A DNA stretch of 64,000 bases from Zonotrichia leucophrys gambelii (GCF_028769735.1 NC_088170.1:54221585-54285584), one strand, 5' to 3'. Positions 47,542 through 63,028 are shown, counted from the stretch's first letter. Numbers and translations are program-made. Notes: generated by a model from the letters alone, not told the origin.

Positions 47542-48456
47542 AACCTTTTAAATGTAACTTATTGCAAAAGCAGTATAAATGAATTACTTCAGTTCTTATA
47601 CTGATGAAAAAGTAGCCAAATTTTATTTTTACCATGTAACTAACACAGAAAGATAGGTTACCTGTTCTTTTATTAAAATGTAATAATAGAAACAGTAATA
47701 CTATTAATAAGAATAGAAAAGTAGTGGCTATATACACTTATAATGAAAACTTTAGATAAAATCTATCCCATTTGACTCAGAATTCACATAAAATTTCCAC
47801 CAGAAATGACTCTACAGTCAAGTACAGAGATTAACATTAATCTGACTTGATCTGGCATAAGATAGTTTGACGATTTTTTAAATTAGCACAAATAATGTAA
47901 TATTTTAGTATAGGAGTGTAGCTGTAGTTTAATGGGAAATGTTGAAGAGTTCTAATTATTTAATTTTTTGGATGGTGTAAAGGAACACAGAAATCACCAG
48001 AATGCCCTGATCATTGTTATTTTTTTTCCTACTGGGCAAGTGATAATTGCTCTGAGGAGCCATGAACTATAGAAGCCCCTTTCCCCCCTCCCTCTTGACA
48101 GCTGTGTCCACTGAGCTGCAATTTGCATTAACTCTGGAAGCATACTCCAGTGCTGTTGTCTGGTATTTATTGCCAATGTAAATTCTAGGAAACAGTCTTG
48201 GCATTTTTGCCCAGTCTCCCTCTTGGGTACTGGGGATGTTTTTTTGTAATAAAATCTAAGCATTTTAAACATTCTTTTTTTCTGGCCTAACTTCTGCTAC
48301 AATTTTGTGGTATATAATATGATGTTCAAGCTCAGGTTTGTCACAGTCACAAACAAATATGACCATGCAGCTAGATTTCTCAGCTTCTATCTTTTTTTTC
48401 CTCTTCTTCTTCTTTTAATTTTAATTAGCTTATGCAGATAATTAGGAGTACACCTT
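47542..48456. other. AT-rich non-coding DNA
   Basis: No gene or repeat seen. The frame 47,994-48,272 (minus) has no known motif. Confidence 0.5.
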
Positions 48457-48556
48457 TTTATTTATCTATATCTCAGGCCATCACAGACAGTTTAGGAGGA
48501 GCTTCTTTTATTTAGCCATATCTCAGCACATCACATACAGTTTAGGAGGAGCTTCT
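48457..48556. repeat. two tandem copies of a 50-bp unit
   Basis: Copy 1 is 48,457-48,506 and copy 2 is 48,507-48,556, with about five mismatches in 50. The last 18 bases (CAGTTTAGGAGGAGCTTC) are identical in both copies. There is no gap between the copies, so this is a local duplication. Confidence 0.9.
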
Positions 48557-51019
48557 GGGAGTCACTAGATGACTTTCCTTTGTCTGTGTGAGCTCCCAGC
48601 AGTGTCAGTTTTACTGTTCACACGTTGTAGAGTTAGTTCACTCACACACTAAATGCTACACAGGCCAAAGGCACTGGATCTCTTATGCATACAATGCAGG
48701 TACAGGTATATTTCTCCAAGGGATTCCGGATGGATATAAGGTAGTGTACAGCCACTGCTCCATATCTGTAATTTGCAGCTGGCATTTCATTATTTAGTGT
48801 ATAATTCAAGGCTTTGAATTTCCTCTGGTTGTCACCTTGTAAGTGATTGTTCTTCTATGACAGTTGTCATAGAATAGTTTGTAAGACTCATCTGGCTGGG
48901 GAACAATAACTTTTCTGTTGCTATAGGCTCCCTTTGTAATCAGTCAGGGGAGATGGGACAGTTAATCAGATAGGAAACTGAATTAATCAACTTTGGATTT
49001 TGCAGACTTGCTTTTCAGGTGGCTCATTATCATAAGAAGACTTGGAATAATTCCTTGTAGAGCAGATTGGCTGAACAGCATTGGCTTAAAGTTGGGAAAA
49101 AAATGGGGTCCACAGAGAAGAATTGAGTTGGAATAAATGTCTTAATTATTAACAGATTAATTTTAACTTTGCAGGGGACCCTCCTTTTAGGGTTTTAATT
49201 TTGCAAAACCTAAACAAACCTTGAACTAGTAAAAAGGCTGAAAAGTGATGATTTTGTTTCCTGTATGTTGGCAGATTTCTCAAAAAAGGTAAAGAGCAAC
49301 TTTTCTTCTTTCACCACCTATACATATTTTTAGTCAAATTACTAAGTGCATCGTCTGCAGAAATAATTATCTTGACGAACGTACAGCTCATTTCTGTGGA
49401 AGAACTTGAAGGTGCAAATTAAAAATAAGATTATCTCTCCTTGTTGTATGGTGTAGAAAATACCTTCCACTGATGCTTTGTCTCACACATAATCATGAGC
49501 TAAACAAGTTTAAATAAAACTTCAGATTTTGACTGTACCAGTGTCAGTCAGTTGAAATGTGAAGCCAGAGAAGATGGTCATTTACTGCTACCTGTCTGGC
49601 AAGATAAATGATGCTCCTAGGGCATGCCAAATTTCTAATGCATATAAGCAATTTTCAAGTAATACAAAAGCACAAAAAATCTGCAAAGATAATGTTTTAT
49701 TATTTGTATTGGGTATGTATGAACAATTTGTAAATAAAACAAAAAAAAACAAACCTCCTAAGCATGGCAGACTTAATTGGTTTTTTTAAGTCAAATCTAC
49801 AAAGCCATACATTTCTATGGCTTTAGGAAGTCTTTACAACCTGTGAGTTCTCTTATGTACCATATTTTACAATTTTAGAGGTATCATGCTAAAAAAATGC
49901 TTCCTAAATTTTTTAAAGCCAAGAAATGCTAAAAAGGGATGCCAGAAAGAGCTATACAAGCACTGACATTGGCTTTGTGTGTCTGAGTTAGTATGTGGTG
50001 GTCTGCTGGTTGTAATTTATTAGGGACCCAAATAGACTCGATAACATTTGGCCTGTGTTGCAAAAATAATTCTCCCAGGTGTCATCAGAGCTGACACTTC
50101 TGACAGTGGGAAAATTGTTTTTTCTTCAAAAGCTTCACCACAGGGTATTCAGTTACTTGAGATTTCTTTTGTTAAGTATAAGGAAATTCTAAATGTTTGG
50201 GAAATATTGAGTTGTATAGATGATTAAATATTGAACATTTTACTGTGAGTCATTATGCTTAGATATTCTTAAAGGCACATTGCTTAAATGAACATCCCCT
50301 TACTAACTGTATAACCGGCAGAAAATTACTCTGTGAGACAAAAGCTCCCAGACTAATTTTTATTTTGATAGTCAGTCATAGGTAAACTCTCTAAGTCATT
50401 CTACATGAAGATCAATAAAATCACAACACAATTTCATCAAGCCTGTGTCAGTTACGGAGAAAATAATTTACAAATTGATTATGATGATTACATTATGAAA
50501 TGTGAAGTCCTGCAAATAATTTTTCTGACTATTACCCAACTAAACTAAATTCAAGTCTTATCTGTTGTGTGTATATATCAATAATGGCCCAAAGGTTTTG
50601 TAACTCAACATCTTTCATATTACACTGAAAACTAGGATATTTTGATGTCCTAAAATTATGATTCATAATTTACAATATGAAGTACTGTGATGTAAAGGGA
50701 GGTAGATGACCACCTTCACTGCTGATACCTTCTCTTTCAAACTTGTGAAAGTTTGACCAAAAGTGGCATAACATGCAAAAAAGCATGTTGTATTTGCGTA
50801 TTTTTTAAATTTTCCTACTAAAATCCACAACATACTAACGTAGCAACCTTTGCATCATAGCCTGAATACTCTGAAGACTGTTCTATAGGACCTCTTCAAA
50901 ACTTTGTGACTCAACTAATTGTTAGAGAAGAATTATCTATCACAGAAGACTTCTTGTGTTGTGTGAGTTTCCAGCTCCTGCAGATTTTTGAATACTGTAC
51001 AATGTGTCCAATGGTCATA

Positions 51020-51070
51020 GAAAGAAAGAGGGAGAGAAAGAAGGAAAGAAAGAAAAAAAGAAAAAGAAAG
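51020..51070. repeat. (GAAA)n-type pure purine tract
   Basis: An imperfect run of GAAA, GGGA and AAAG units, purine-only over about 50 bp. It causes the lysine/arginine-rich frame 50,906-51,187 and its complement, 50,933-51,181. Confidence 0.9.
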
Positions 51071-54000
51071 TTTCACCTTAGCTCTTTTCTCATAAATGTA
51101 TATTATACGTGCATATTTGTGGCTGCATGGACACAAATGTTGAGTCCTTCTCCCACAGTCAGTGGTTATGTGCTTGTGCACTATTGACTGGCTTCATGGC
51201 TTTGCTTCTACTTCTGTCAAAGAAAGGGAGTTTAGGGTCTGTGGCAGATGGCAAAGAGTGCCTAGGGCATGGTGGTGGACCCTAAATTTTTGTAGGAAGT
51301 TGATGATATCCTGCTGTATGCAGATATTTAAGTGCGACCATAAATCATTGGGGAAAAAAATCCACCCTCCCCCTTGCTCAGTGCTCCAGCCCAAGATCTT
51401 CCACTCTTCTTACTGATCTCTTTCATTGGGCAGGCCTGGTGGATGAGAATGTAGATGTGCTCTACCTCAGTCCACAGAAAACTTGAAATTGCTTTACATC
51501 TTTCACAATGCCATGTTTTTCTAGAGGCCAGATGGAAAATTTAGACAATCTCTTTAAACACGGATCCTCTGTAGAGCATCTGTGAAATTCACATATTCAC
51601 ACTAGAGCAGTGGTGACCCTCATCTCTTCAAACAGATTCTGTCTGGACTTCCCTGTATGACTCTGAGGAAGTCTTGGTAGCTTTCCCTTGTGTTCTGGCT
51701 CTGGAGTTCCTTATGTCTCTGCAAGCAAACTCATCTGAAGCTTTTACAGATTTGGCAATGAAAGGTCATATTTGCAGCTCAGTAAGCAAATGTATTTTTG
51801 GTTTGTATCTTTTCTGCTGTCATTTTTCACTGCTTGCTGGGATCTTGATGACAGTCTGGATATCTCTTCCTCCTGCAGCCATTCTGTTGATGCTTCCATT
51901 TGAATGAATCTCAAGAATACTGTGCTTGAGTGATACAGATAACTGTCCTTAGGCCATGTTACTGCCTTTGGAAGCAGTGCCAGCTTATGCAGATACTGCT
52001 CCCTGAACCTTAATTTCTCATTCTTGTTTCTGCTTTTTCATGTCATGTCACAACTTCCTGTGTGATTGTGGGGTGGATAAGACTGTGTGCTGAACCAGAG
52101 TTTATTATACAAAAATTAATTTTTATTATTTTTGCAATCAGTTGTGTCGTGTTTTCGAAGAATTGCAAAGAAAGAAACAAAACACTCAGAGAATTGTGGG
52201 ACTAGGCTGTTTATGAAGGATCTACCACAGATATTTATGTAAATGCTCTACTAATGGTCGCTAGCTTCTTAATGATCACTGAATATAAAAAGAATACATT
52301 TTCCAATGTAACTGCTGCAGAAAGCCAAACAAATCACATAACTTTAATTTTAAAAAGTATCTGTCTCACTATAGACTTCTTATGTTGAACTGTAAGGATC
52401 CTGAGAAGGAAATGGATAAGAATGATACCAGTGTGAAGAACTGGCATTAGAAGGCCTTATTTATTAGTAGGTTCTTGCAAGACCAGAAGAATTTCTGAAG
52501 AATCTTACTGCTGCTCATTCCCCTGAACCCCTACATTTCAGTGGCCCAAGGACTGAACAACCAAAGGGAAAGGATTATCCTTTCTCTGTGTGCTTCATGT
52601 AATGTAGGCTACGATTTGATGCAGTTGAACAGCAACATGAAAAACGTCTGATAACTTCAGCAGCAAAGTATTTATAATACCAAGGTTATCCATATTTATG
52701 AGCTTTTTTTTTTTATTTTCACCCAATTACAAGGTGGAAAAAACCCCAAAGTTGTTCCAATCCCTGTTGTTTCTCCTTGAATTACTTAATAAGCTTTTAT
52801 AATCATTTATGAAATAATTTCTACTTTGCTTATATGTCTTCAAGTACAGGTGTATCAGTCTCTGTCAAAATATCCAGTTCTAATTTATTAAACTTTACCC
52901 TTTGCCTTCAACACAAATAAATAGAATGGGGCAACATACAATTTCTTCCCTTATGTAGCTTATGTAACCATCATTTTCTTGCAATTAGGCCAAAAATGTC
53001 ATATCAAGACAGGCTAACAAATCACTAATTTGGGAAATACAAGAAAACCAACTGTCACCCGTAATAGGCAACACGGAATCTATGTTTGGTATGTCAACAG
53101 TCAAACAATCTTCTGAACTAGTAGTCTTATTCTTAGGACTGAAGCCTAGGTCTAGAAAACGTCTAATTGGTGTCCATGTCCACTATTATTCCTCTGATAA
53201 AAGATTAGAAGGATTCTTTAGCTATTTCACTTCAGTCATATCACAAAGGGATATATATGCTAGCAAATCTTCTAGCAACCTCTAAAGCCTTAAAAACATC
53301 CCCAGAAAAATGAGATGCTTCAGTTTTAGCAAAAAGTCTTATGAACACGTGTCACAGTCCAGAAATGACTTTAAAATGTTCCTAAGAAGGAGAATATTCG
53401 GGTTTGGATTTGTACCTCACAATTCCAACACATTTCTTATTTTATGATGTTTTCAAATCACACAATACATGCTTGGGTTTTGCAACCCTATTGTCTCAGT
53501 TTACTTAATGTATTATCTTCTTGATACAATGACAATAGAGAAGGTATTAATGATTTTAAACAATATTAATATGGTATTACAGGTTTTACTAAAAATCTAT
53601 TGCACGAATGGTTGAAGCAGAAAGCCAGTAGTACCAAATAGTGATTAACAGAACAAGTATCTGTTAGCTAAAGTTGCATACATAGTATGTTTATTTGCAT
53701 GTGAAAAAAAAAGAAACAACATCTTATTAATAGTATGAACTTCAGACAAGTGGACAGAAAAATTCTGCATGTGATTTCAGCTCTGCATAATTCTACAACA
53801 GCAAAGGATCAGTAGTCAGTCAGTCAGTGTGTGCTTTGTGAGTATCCCCTCTCTAACAGCAGGAATTGCTCCCATTTATCTGAGAGGAGTATGCTTCTTT
53901 ATCTTTTTTGTTCACAATAGCAAGCAAGAGGACCAATAACCTGTTAGGTCTAGCTATTAAACATGAAGAGAGAGGAAACCTCTCTTATGCCTCAACCAGT

Positions 54001-54848
54001 TCAATTAATTTGTTCCTCTCTCCAGTTTCTGCCTCCTTTACAAGAGTCTTTTACAGAGATAATACTGAAGGATGAACAAGAGTACAACTAGAGAGTTGAA
54101 TGTTTTCACATAAAAGGTGTCTACAATTTCACAAAAAAGCAATATGGAGACAAAATGAAAAAATTAAATTGCAGTGCTGAAGTCACATGGCGCTTCAGTT
54201 TTCTATGTTTCCCATAACTGACGCTTTCAAGTTTAATGAATGAAGAAGTAGAAGGTTTTTGTCATCTGCTGAGGTTGTATGGAATTTTGAAACTGAAGGT
54301 GCTGTCCTTTCTCTTGGGTCTTTGCTTGCCAGGACAGAACAGATGTCTATATTTGCAAGCAGTGCTGTACAACACCAGCAGATCCACAGAGCAAACTGGT
54401 CAGTGCTGAGAAACTGATAAACACATTATATTTACATGTGTGTGTTTGCTTCTGATCTCACTTCAGGCCAATGGCCTTAACTCCTGTTAGTGTTCTAGGT
54501 GCACTGCTGAAGTTCTTCACACTCCAAGGCTGTCCACAAAACATATCAAAATGTGCTAAGTGGGCTAAAGGGGAGATTTGCTGGAAAAACACTCTCCAAG
54601 CAGAACAGTAATTCTTAAAAGTCACTCAGCGAAGTGCCCAAGGCATCCTTACAGCCAAACTTCCCAATATCTACTTTTACAAATAACTCATGTTACTAGA
54701 ACCTTGTAAAATGTGGAGTTTGCAAATCCCTTCCCGCAGCACTGCAGTCACGATCGGTTGTGATATTACTTAAGAGAAAAATATATATTGATACCAGAGA
54801 TCTTATAGCTCTCTACTTTGGCTCTACATGTCCAAACACTGAAAGTGA

Positions 54849-54865
54849 TTTTTTTTTTTTTTTTT
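54849..54865. repeat. T17 homopolymer
   Basis: Seventeen T's. No recognisable element is attached on either side. Confidence 0.85.
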
Positions 54866-57800
54866 AGTACCAGGTTATGAGAATCAGGCTGCAGCATTCA
54901 CAGTTCCATGCTCAGTTTGTGGCAGGGATTTACCAGGTATACTTTTCACACTCACATTTCGTAGGATCACCTGCTTGCCCTTGAACTATTGTTTCTGGAG
55001 CTCATAAATGACTGGGCCTTGGCATCTTGCTCACCATTGCATACTAAATATCTGCTTTATCTGGATCTATTTGTCCTGTGGGTTCTTGCTGAGGACTCCA
55101 AGGGTGTGGGAAAACACAGCAACAAACTTCTGAAATAAAGGTGTTTTCTAGTTCATGTCTTTGAGCATGGCTTGGAGCCAGGGTGCCTGGAGTATATCAA
55201 CATCAACCAAGTATCTACACTTTCAGTGCTCTGAAAACAGAGCATTAGTGGATTCAGACGCAGGACGGTTTGACGCATTCTTTAGTCTTGCCAAAAATGT
55301 GCTTTAGGAGGAACCTCTGGTACTGGACACAATCCTACTCTCATTAAATTTAGCATTATTTTTCACATCTACCTGATTTCAAAGAGAAAAATAATATCTT
55401 ATGTGTAGTAGCAGTTTGTCCATTAAACTATATTTAGCAAGAGCAAGATCTGATTTTGCAGCTGGGCCTTGACCTAACTGGATTTTTAGGTGTTAAATAG
55501 CTGCATCTCCTCTGCTCCATAATTTCTTTGCCAACCAGGCCAGGTGTCTGAAATACTAGTCTGAGGACTTGTCTTTAACCGAAACGTCACCTTATGAAAA
55601 AAAACAAAAAACAAAAATAACCATTCTCATTATCTGCAACCAACATATTTTCCAAGTTGTTAATCTTACAAAAAAGGATTAGATGTTTTATTGAATTCTT
55701 AGTGGTTAGCCTAGTATTATTACTACAGAAAAATCAATCTTCCCTGTAAATGAAAGGTGTGGGAGGAGAAAGACTGCACAATACATTTGTGCGAGTCAAA
55801 TCTAAGGAGTGAACACAATGACCTAATAAAGTTTTAAAACTTTTTTCCACTTTCCGTAGGCCACCCTGATGGTTATTTCAGTCTATATCAGAATTGTAGT
55901 CCAGCCAAGAGGAGTAAAAGGGAAAAGAAAACAAATATTTTCTTTTGAACAGTACTTTCCATGAGCAATAATATCAGTGCCTGCGGTTTTTTCCAGTAAT
56001 TGTCCTTCTTGTTTCCTTGTGTCTGGAACAACAATTTCAGCTTGAAATTTTAAAGTGATTTGACAGAGACACACAAAGCCTTTTTCCCCTCCAATCATTA
56101 CTTAGACACAGGTACAGTTGGTGCATTTGCTGCTTGTGCTTCTTGCTATTTTCCTTAGATAAGGAGGATGGACTATTTGTAGTTTAATAACTTGAAAGCC
56201 TGTAAATGAATACCTGAACATATCATATCATTGTTCTCACAAAAACACTGAAAAGGACCTTTTAGGACAAAAAAATCAATTGAAAGTGCATAATCCAGAA
56301 TGTTAATGGCTCCATTTGATATCAGTTGAAAGCACTTCAGTGGATTTCTCCTAATAGTCCTATTTCAGTTGTCTTGCTTTTCCATCTCAGCTTAGCACAG
56401 CTGCAAGACTTTGCTGAGACACAGCCCTGCTCAATGTAGTGATTGGTGCCCACAAGGGAGTGTGGCTGCCAAACATGTTGAGACTTTCTACATCAAAAAA
56501 CACCAGAAACTTATTTAATTATGAAACATTTAGGTTTTTATTAATTTTGCATTTAAAGTTAGATTTCTAGGTTTGTATACATGGAGTTGTGGTCATAAGT
56601 GTCCATCAGCAGATTTTGCAGCACGGCACTTCTGAAAAGCAGATCACCGATCAGCAGCAAAAGCAGCCCAGAAGGTATAGGATTTAAACATCTCTATTTG
56701 GATAGCTTATTCAAATTCAAAAATCCCACTAACAGCTGACAGGTAAGTAAATAGGTGCAAGTGATATTGATATTTGGACTTTTTTACTAGAAGACTTCTT
56801 TACTGTATTTTTCTCCACCAATATGAGCAAAGCTCATAACTTGTGACAAAGAGAACTCGAAAGTTAGTTTGCTTTACAGGATTTTAAACTTGTACCTCAT
56901 TATCAGGAAATAATAGCCACTCACAGTCATAAACATAAGGATCATAGCATACAATCAAATACAAACAAAAGCCAATATGTTTTCTTCAGCTAATTAGTTA
57001 TTAATGACTGCAAAACTGATTTGAGCATGGAGATGGTTTTGGTATAACCGAAATTAGATTGTGATTGCTTCTATTTCATTTCACTCTAATTTTGTCAAAA
57101 TGTTTGAATCCCCTCCTTAATTATTCAGTGCTACCTTTGTTCCCTGGTTCTGTTTTACTTTAAGAAGATTAATTCTAAAAGGTAAAGCCTAAATGAAGTC
57201 TGCCTTCATGTTCTACCATAGTGAAAATTATAAAATGTTAGTTCCCTCCCACATAACTGTCTTATGCTTTTAGTTGACAATGACAAGGACAAAAGATTCT
57301 GGTATGACACATTCTTAGTTCTGAACCCTCAATTTCTATTTCAAAAAGTCAATAGGAACAGATAGCACTTGGATTCTGGGTTGTCTGCAAGCTTTCTAAT
57401 TAGTTTCAGGATTAATTTAAGATGGCAGCGATAAATGGTAAAGCCTTGCATAGTTTTCCTACTGGAATCTGGCATGACATTTCAAGTTCACTGAGTCATT
57501 CTGTGAATTTAAAACTAGCCTGGAAAGGCAGGCACAATGGTTTTTGGTTCTGTGGCCATCTGTCCTTGAGTGACTCTGTATGTCACCCATAACTTGAAGT
57601 TACAAAGTCTTGTAAAACGATAACTTTATTTTCAGAGCATATTTATTATGATCCATTTAGTTAGGAATATTAATTTAATTATTGCGCAATGTTTCTTATA
57701 GGGAAGCACTTGCATACATACACACGTATGTTTGTTTTTATATACATATTTCAATATATATCTACTGTATTGCAGAGAAAAACAACAGCTTTGTTTTTCT

Positions 57801-60800
57801 TCACAATGAATAAGTTTTCTCCCTTAAAATAAAAGTTATTTCCTGTGCTAGTAAACAATCTCTATAAAAATGTATGATATTTATTTCAGCAAATGGGATC
57901 ACACAAAAGGAGTCAGGTGGGCTGAGGCAGATAAAACTAAAATAAAAAGTAAATTGCTGGGAAAGACTGAAAAGGACCATCACATTTGCAATTTCTAAGT
58001 TAGTTTTCTAGCTGCAGTATTAGGAAGGTTGTGTCAATATTTACAGTACAGATTTTTGCTTGTGTTGCACTACTCATTTAGAATATATTGCTCATAGTTG
58101 TGAAGTTTTGGTTGTCATATTTTTCTGTGCTATACATCTAAGTAAAGATAAAATTAAACAAAAGATGGGGTATATGATGATGCATTCTTAAAACTTCACG
58201 CCATTGTAAATATAAATATTTTTTTCTATTCCCACAAAATCCTACAAAACAAATTAGGAAATAATTTGTTCTTTCTTATACTTCCCATGATTTGTCTTCA
58301 GTGCCTTCAGTCAGTGACTTTCCTAGGCTTTCCACATCAACAGCATGAGTGACATTTTCTTCCCAAAGCCACCTCACTATCAAAGGGCAGTTTGACAGGA
58401 AAGTAATTGCTGAATTATTCCAGTTTTGCCCTTTACGAAAAGAACTATGTAGTGGAACGAACCTTGTTATAGAAGTAGTACCAGGAATACACTATCAAAT
58501 CCTTCACTTGGTAATTTGATTTGTGATAACCAGCAGGGGAGAGGGAATTTCCATACTTCTTTTCATTCTTTCATCCAAATGCAAAAAAAAAAGGAAAAAA
58601 AATCCTGCTCTTTGTTGAGTTTATCCATGTTTTTATATTTAAATTTACTTTCCCTTAAATTTTGACAGTTTCCAGCTTACCAAAGTCTGCTTCAGCTTGA
58701 CAATAAATGTTATTTCCTGAAACTTCTAAAATCAATTCTTAAATACATTTAAAAATGGCATTTTAATTGTGAAGTTCTCTTTATCCCTCCCCCTTCATTA
58801 AAATAATTGGTACGAGGTTCTAGAAAGTGGAGAAAACATTTCTGATGGCTGACTTACAAACCATATTTTCTGTTTCAGTGTGTGTGATAAATGCAGAGGA
58901 CCAATTATTTAATGGAATTTACATTGCTTGTGTGCTGAAATATGTTGCATGATCTAGTCTTGATAATTTTTCAGCTGTAAATAATATAAGTAGGTATTAT
59001 ATCTGAAAGTTCTTTTTGTTCCTGTTCTGAAAATATGCACTATCAATCTTGAAATATTTAAACTTAACTTTTTAATAAGAATATATACAGAGAAGTTCTT
59101 AGTCATCCATGCCCTTATTCTAGGTTGTAATTTTCTATGCAAACATGTTATTTTAAAAATGTTATGAGCCACTGGGTTCCCTTAAAGAATTGTTAAAGAT
59201 CAGCTCCTGTGGAGCATATATTTTATTACTTTTGAAGACAATTTCTTTTGGTATAGTAGTGTTTTTCTTTCAGTACGTCCATACATGAAGTATATAAAAG
59301 TTGGAACCAGCCATTTTTTCTACTGCCATTTCCTTCCTTTTATGGGAAACAACATAAAATGAAATTAAACGTATCATTAAGCAATAACATTAAAATGCCA
59401 TCTACCACTAGGAGCATATGGATCGTAACTTGTTTCATCATAACCTTCTGCACTTAAACTTTGTCATTGGCTTCGTAACTTTGAGAGTTTTGTTTAAGTT
59501 TTATCATTGCTAATCTACCATAAATTTAAAATGTGCAGTCTGGAATTTCTAATCAACCTCAACTGCCCTTATCAGCCTGAGTTTCTGAAGCTTCTTATCC
59601 ATCTAACGGAGCTTTAATTTTTGTCTTTTTTTAAAATTGAGTTTATTCATCAAGACCCATCCTTCCTTTTACAAAACTTTTCTAATTTTGTGAGAGCTTT
59701 GCTGGAAAAATTTACAGAAGCCTAATTATGAAGGAACAAGATAGCAGTTTCAGCTGACTGCATCCCATCCCTATGACTGAGAGCTCCTGCAAAGTGTTTC
59801 TGTGTTCTTAAGAGATTGAAAGAGAACAAAAAACACAGTTCTTGAACAAAATAAGATATGTCACAACCACAATTTGTCTTTCCTAAGACTCCATTCAAAT
59901 ATAAGCTTCAATATCAACCTGCAGAGTCCTGTAGAGAAGTAAGCACCTTCTGAGGGTGAATTATCATTTTCTAAAATAGAGAAAAGATGAAATCAGGTGA
60001 AAAATATATGAAGATACTTTTCTCTGTCGAGAAAGGAAAATTCTTATTAACATGGCATACTTAGGATGATCTCCTTCAGGTCTTAACACTATGTAACCAA
60101 TATTTTAATCAAGCTCTATGTTTAGGTGGTCAACAAGGAAACTCAAATACTTTTGAGGAACTGATGAAGATGTGGAGTTTTTTAGAAGTAGGTAAAATAA
60201 TATGAATTTTATTCCTCAAAAAAATTGTTTCAAAAATTATTTTATTAAAAAGACACAATTGAGGATAATTTATAAATCAAGTGTTTAATAGTAAAATAAG
60301 TCTGAACTTTGTAGCAGGTTACTGAAGTTGCACAATATTTTATAATCAAACTGTCAAAACTACCACTATTTTTATGCATTCATAGAAGTTCCCCAAACAC
60401 ATTTGCTTTTGCATGAAATAAATTTCTGCAAACATTTTTCTGCATATTAAAAATATAAAATAGGAAGCAACGTTTATACAGAAAACCAAACAACTGCAAC
60501 ACGAAGTCCATATTCTAACTTTTACATATTACTTTCTTTTCTTTTTTCTTCCTATCTTAAATGACTTCTGCTGGTCAGATCCAAATGTCAGTGAAATTCT
60601 GCATCAGTACCCACTTTATTTTGTGAACTGCTACCTCATGTCTTGTTTTAGTTTTTGACTTTCATTTTAATTAATTAAACATTAATTCCTGTTTCATGTA
60701 CCTGGCGTAGAACACTTACAAATTCTTCTACTTGTTGATACATAATGGATGGCTGAGATTTGATGCACATATTGAGATAATATGTTAAAAACACTTGTAA

Positions 60801-63028
60801 ACTCCTCTGGAGCTCATGGTTATGAAAGTCATAAAAATCATATATTCATATCCTTCCAGTCCTTGTGTGATTCAAATAGATTTATTTATGTGTTCAAGGA
60901 CAGTATATTGGGCAGTACATTATAGACTTTTTGTTGAACTTGAGGAGACCAAAAGACTAAGAAATCAATAAAGACTGATTAAGAGGAGTGACAGCAATCC
61001 AGGCAAAGATAATCCTCTAAAATCCTTTTAGTCTTTTGAGATATATGGAACCAGCCCTGCAAGCAAAATTGTGATCTTCACCATTTTGTTCTCTCTCCTT
61101 TTGTAGAGTGGCACTGCATTAGTTCATAATTTAGGACTTTTAGGAATTTTTCAAATCCCTGGATTGAGTTTTGAATTTATCAATAATAATGACAGGTCTA
61201 AGAATTTTTAGGTACTATATATTATATATACACACATATATTTCTGCTAAGCTATGTCATTAAACTGAGCAATTTTTTTAACTTCCATTTTAAAAATGAG
61301 TGGGCGTGTGTTTCTGAGAACAATGAAGAAGGGCAGGGGAATCCAAAACTGAAAATAATTTTTGGAATTTATAATGAATGTCAGCTGTAATTTTGTTAGA
61401 TTTAGTTTTACATTTTTAAGTTTTTTTAAACCCCTGTTTTATGTTTTAAAATAAGAAAAGGAGGTGAGAACATCTCATTTTTCATCAGAAGTCTTGAAAT
61501 TAAAAGAATTAATTACAAAATGTTGAATACTATGTTCTTCCATTCAACTTTCTATCTTGGTGGCAGTGCCTACTCTCAGCTGCTCAAGACAGAGCTAATA
61601 CTTTTTTCTTTCCAGACATACATGTTTTTATAGTCACAGCAAGGAAGACAAAAGACACAAACAATTTATTTTGCCTGGCTCCATGCTATCATCATGCAAC
61701 TTAACTGAAGCTGTATATGTAAAATCTAAAGTCTGCTTTTCCTGTAGCTTAAAAAAGGCTTTTTGAACAATGCACAGCATGTTTCTTAATTATGCTCCCA
61801 GGGAGTGAAAAAATTCAAAACAGGACTGAGATTTTGAAGAAGGAATATTTTTATTTCTGACCTCTATCATGAAAAGAAGCATTTTTTAAAAAGAAAAAAA
61901 AATACATTATTTACCAGAGCTGCAGGGCATCAGTAACTTTTACACTGACAGATTATTCAACATTTGATCATCTATTTCTTTTGCTTTGGCAGAACTTTTC
62001 ATCTGCCTATGCTGTATTAATGGCAGTGAGTTTGAAATCGTGTATTGATAATGGCTGTTTGAGCAAAGGGAAATCTCCTTGTTTTGTCTTTCTTGTCTTT
62101 AGGTGTACTTTCAGTATTTTTGATGTAAAGCAAGGCATTTTATTGGGGTAAATGTATCTTGCTATAAATATGTACACTTATTGTCTTCCTGGGAGAAGGA
62201 AATACTTTTTACTGTAAGCATTTACTATCAGTAGTGCAAACAAGGTAGCTAGTGTGCTACAGTGAGAGCTACTTCGCCTCTTCTGTTATTATTATTATTT
62301 AATATTTCGATTCAGTAATACAATATACAATATTTAGTAATACAATAATACAATAAAAGTGGCTTTCCTGCTTGAGGAGAGGATCACTTAGCTGGACTCG
62401 TTAAAGGTATACATTAAGGACAGCCAAATATTCTGCTCCTGGGTCTTGGACATGAACTTCTGCAGTGTGTTCTAAGAAAAGGCTGTTATGTGCTGTCTTG
62501 TTTTTGGAGCTACAGTGGACAAAGCTCATGGTGAAACAGTTTGGCATTTCCTAGGAGGCTCCCAAAGGGAGCAAGCAGTGAGTCAGCCTCATCAAGGATG
62601 TATTCAATGGGTGCCCCCTTTAAACAGTCAGGGAAGTTTAAACAGTTCGGAAAACAGGCACATATGAAGCTATTCAAGCTTCTGATATATATTTTTACTG
62701 TGGTATGTGTTCATTCAATATTCAGATATTAATGTCTTTGAGGAACTCAGGAAACTTTAAAGACTTGTCTTCCATCATTTGGTTTTCTGGGTACTCCCAG
62801 GAAAAATATGGATGATTCTACTGAATGGCACATTTGAGCTCTCCCTCAGAGACAGACATTAAAATATATTATATGGCCAAGTATTTTTTTATTCAATTGC
62901 AGCTGTATTTCTAGAGATAGTCAGCTACTATATTTTCAGTTGATATTTTATCTACTTAAAAAATATTGTCAAAAAAAGATACTTTGGTTTTGCATTCCAG
63001 ATGGGAATTATCTTTTCAGAATGATGCT

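Larger units (their letters stand above)
48557..63028. other. long AT-rich non-coding stretch
   Basis: About 14 kb without a supported gene or a recognisable retroelement. Contents are the purine tract at 51,020-51,070, T17 at 54,849-54,865, AT/AC-rich spots near 57,720-57,770 and 61,207-61,240, and an AAT/ATAC-rich patch at 62,286-62,357. The frames are at most 93 codons and unrecognised. Confidence 0.55.

Noticed and set aside
51303..51335. Reverse-transcriptase-like motif VDDILLYADI
   Set aside because: Only about ten residues, with stop codons on both sides and no flanking retroviral or LINE similarity. A nearby LVDENVDVLYL-like stretch (51,438-51,470) is also too short to support a CR1 or ERV pol relic.
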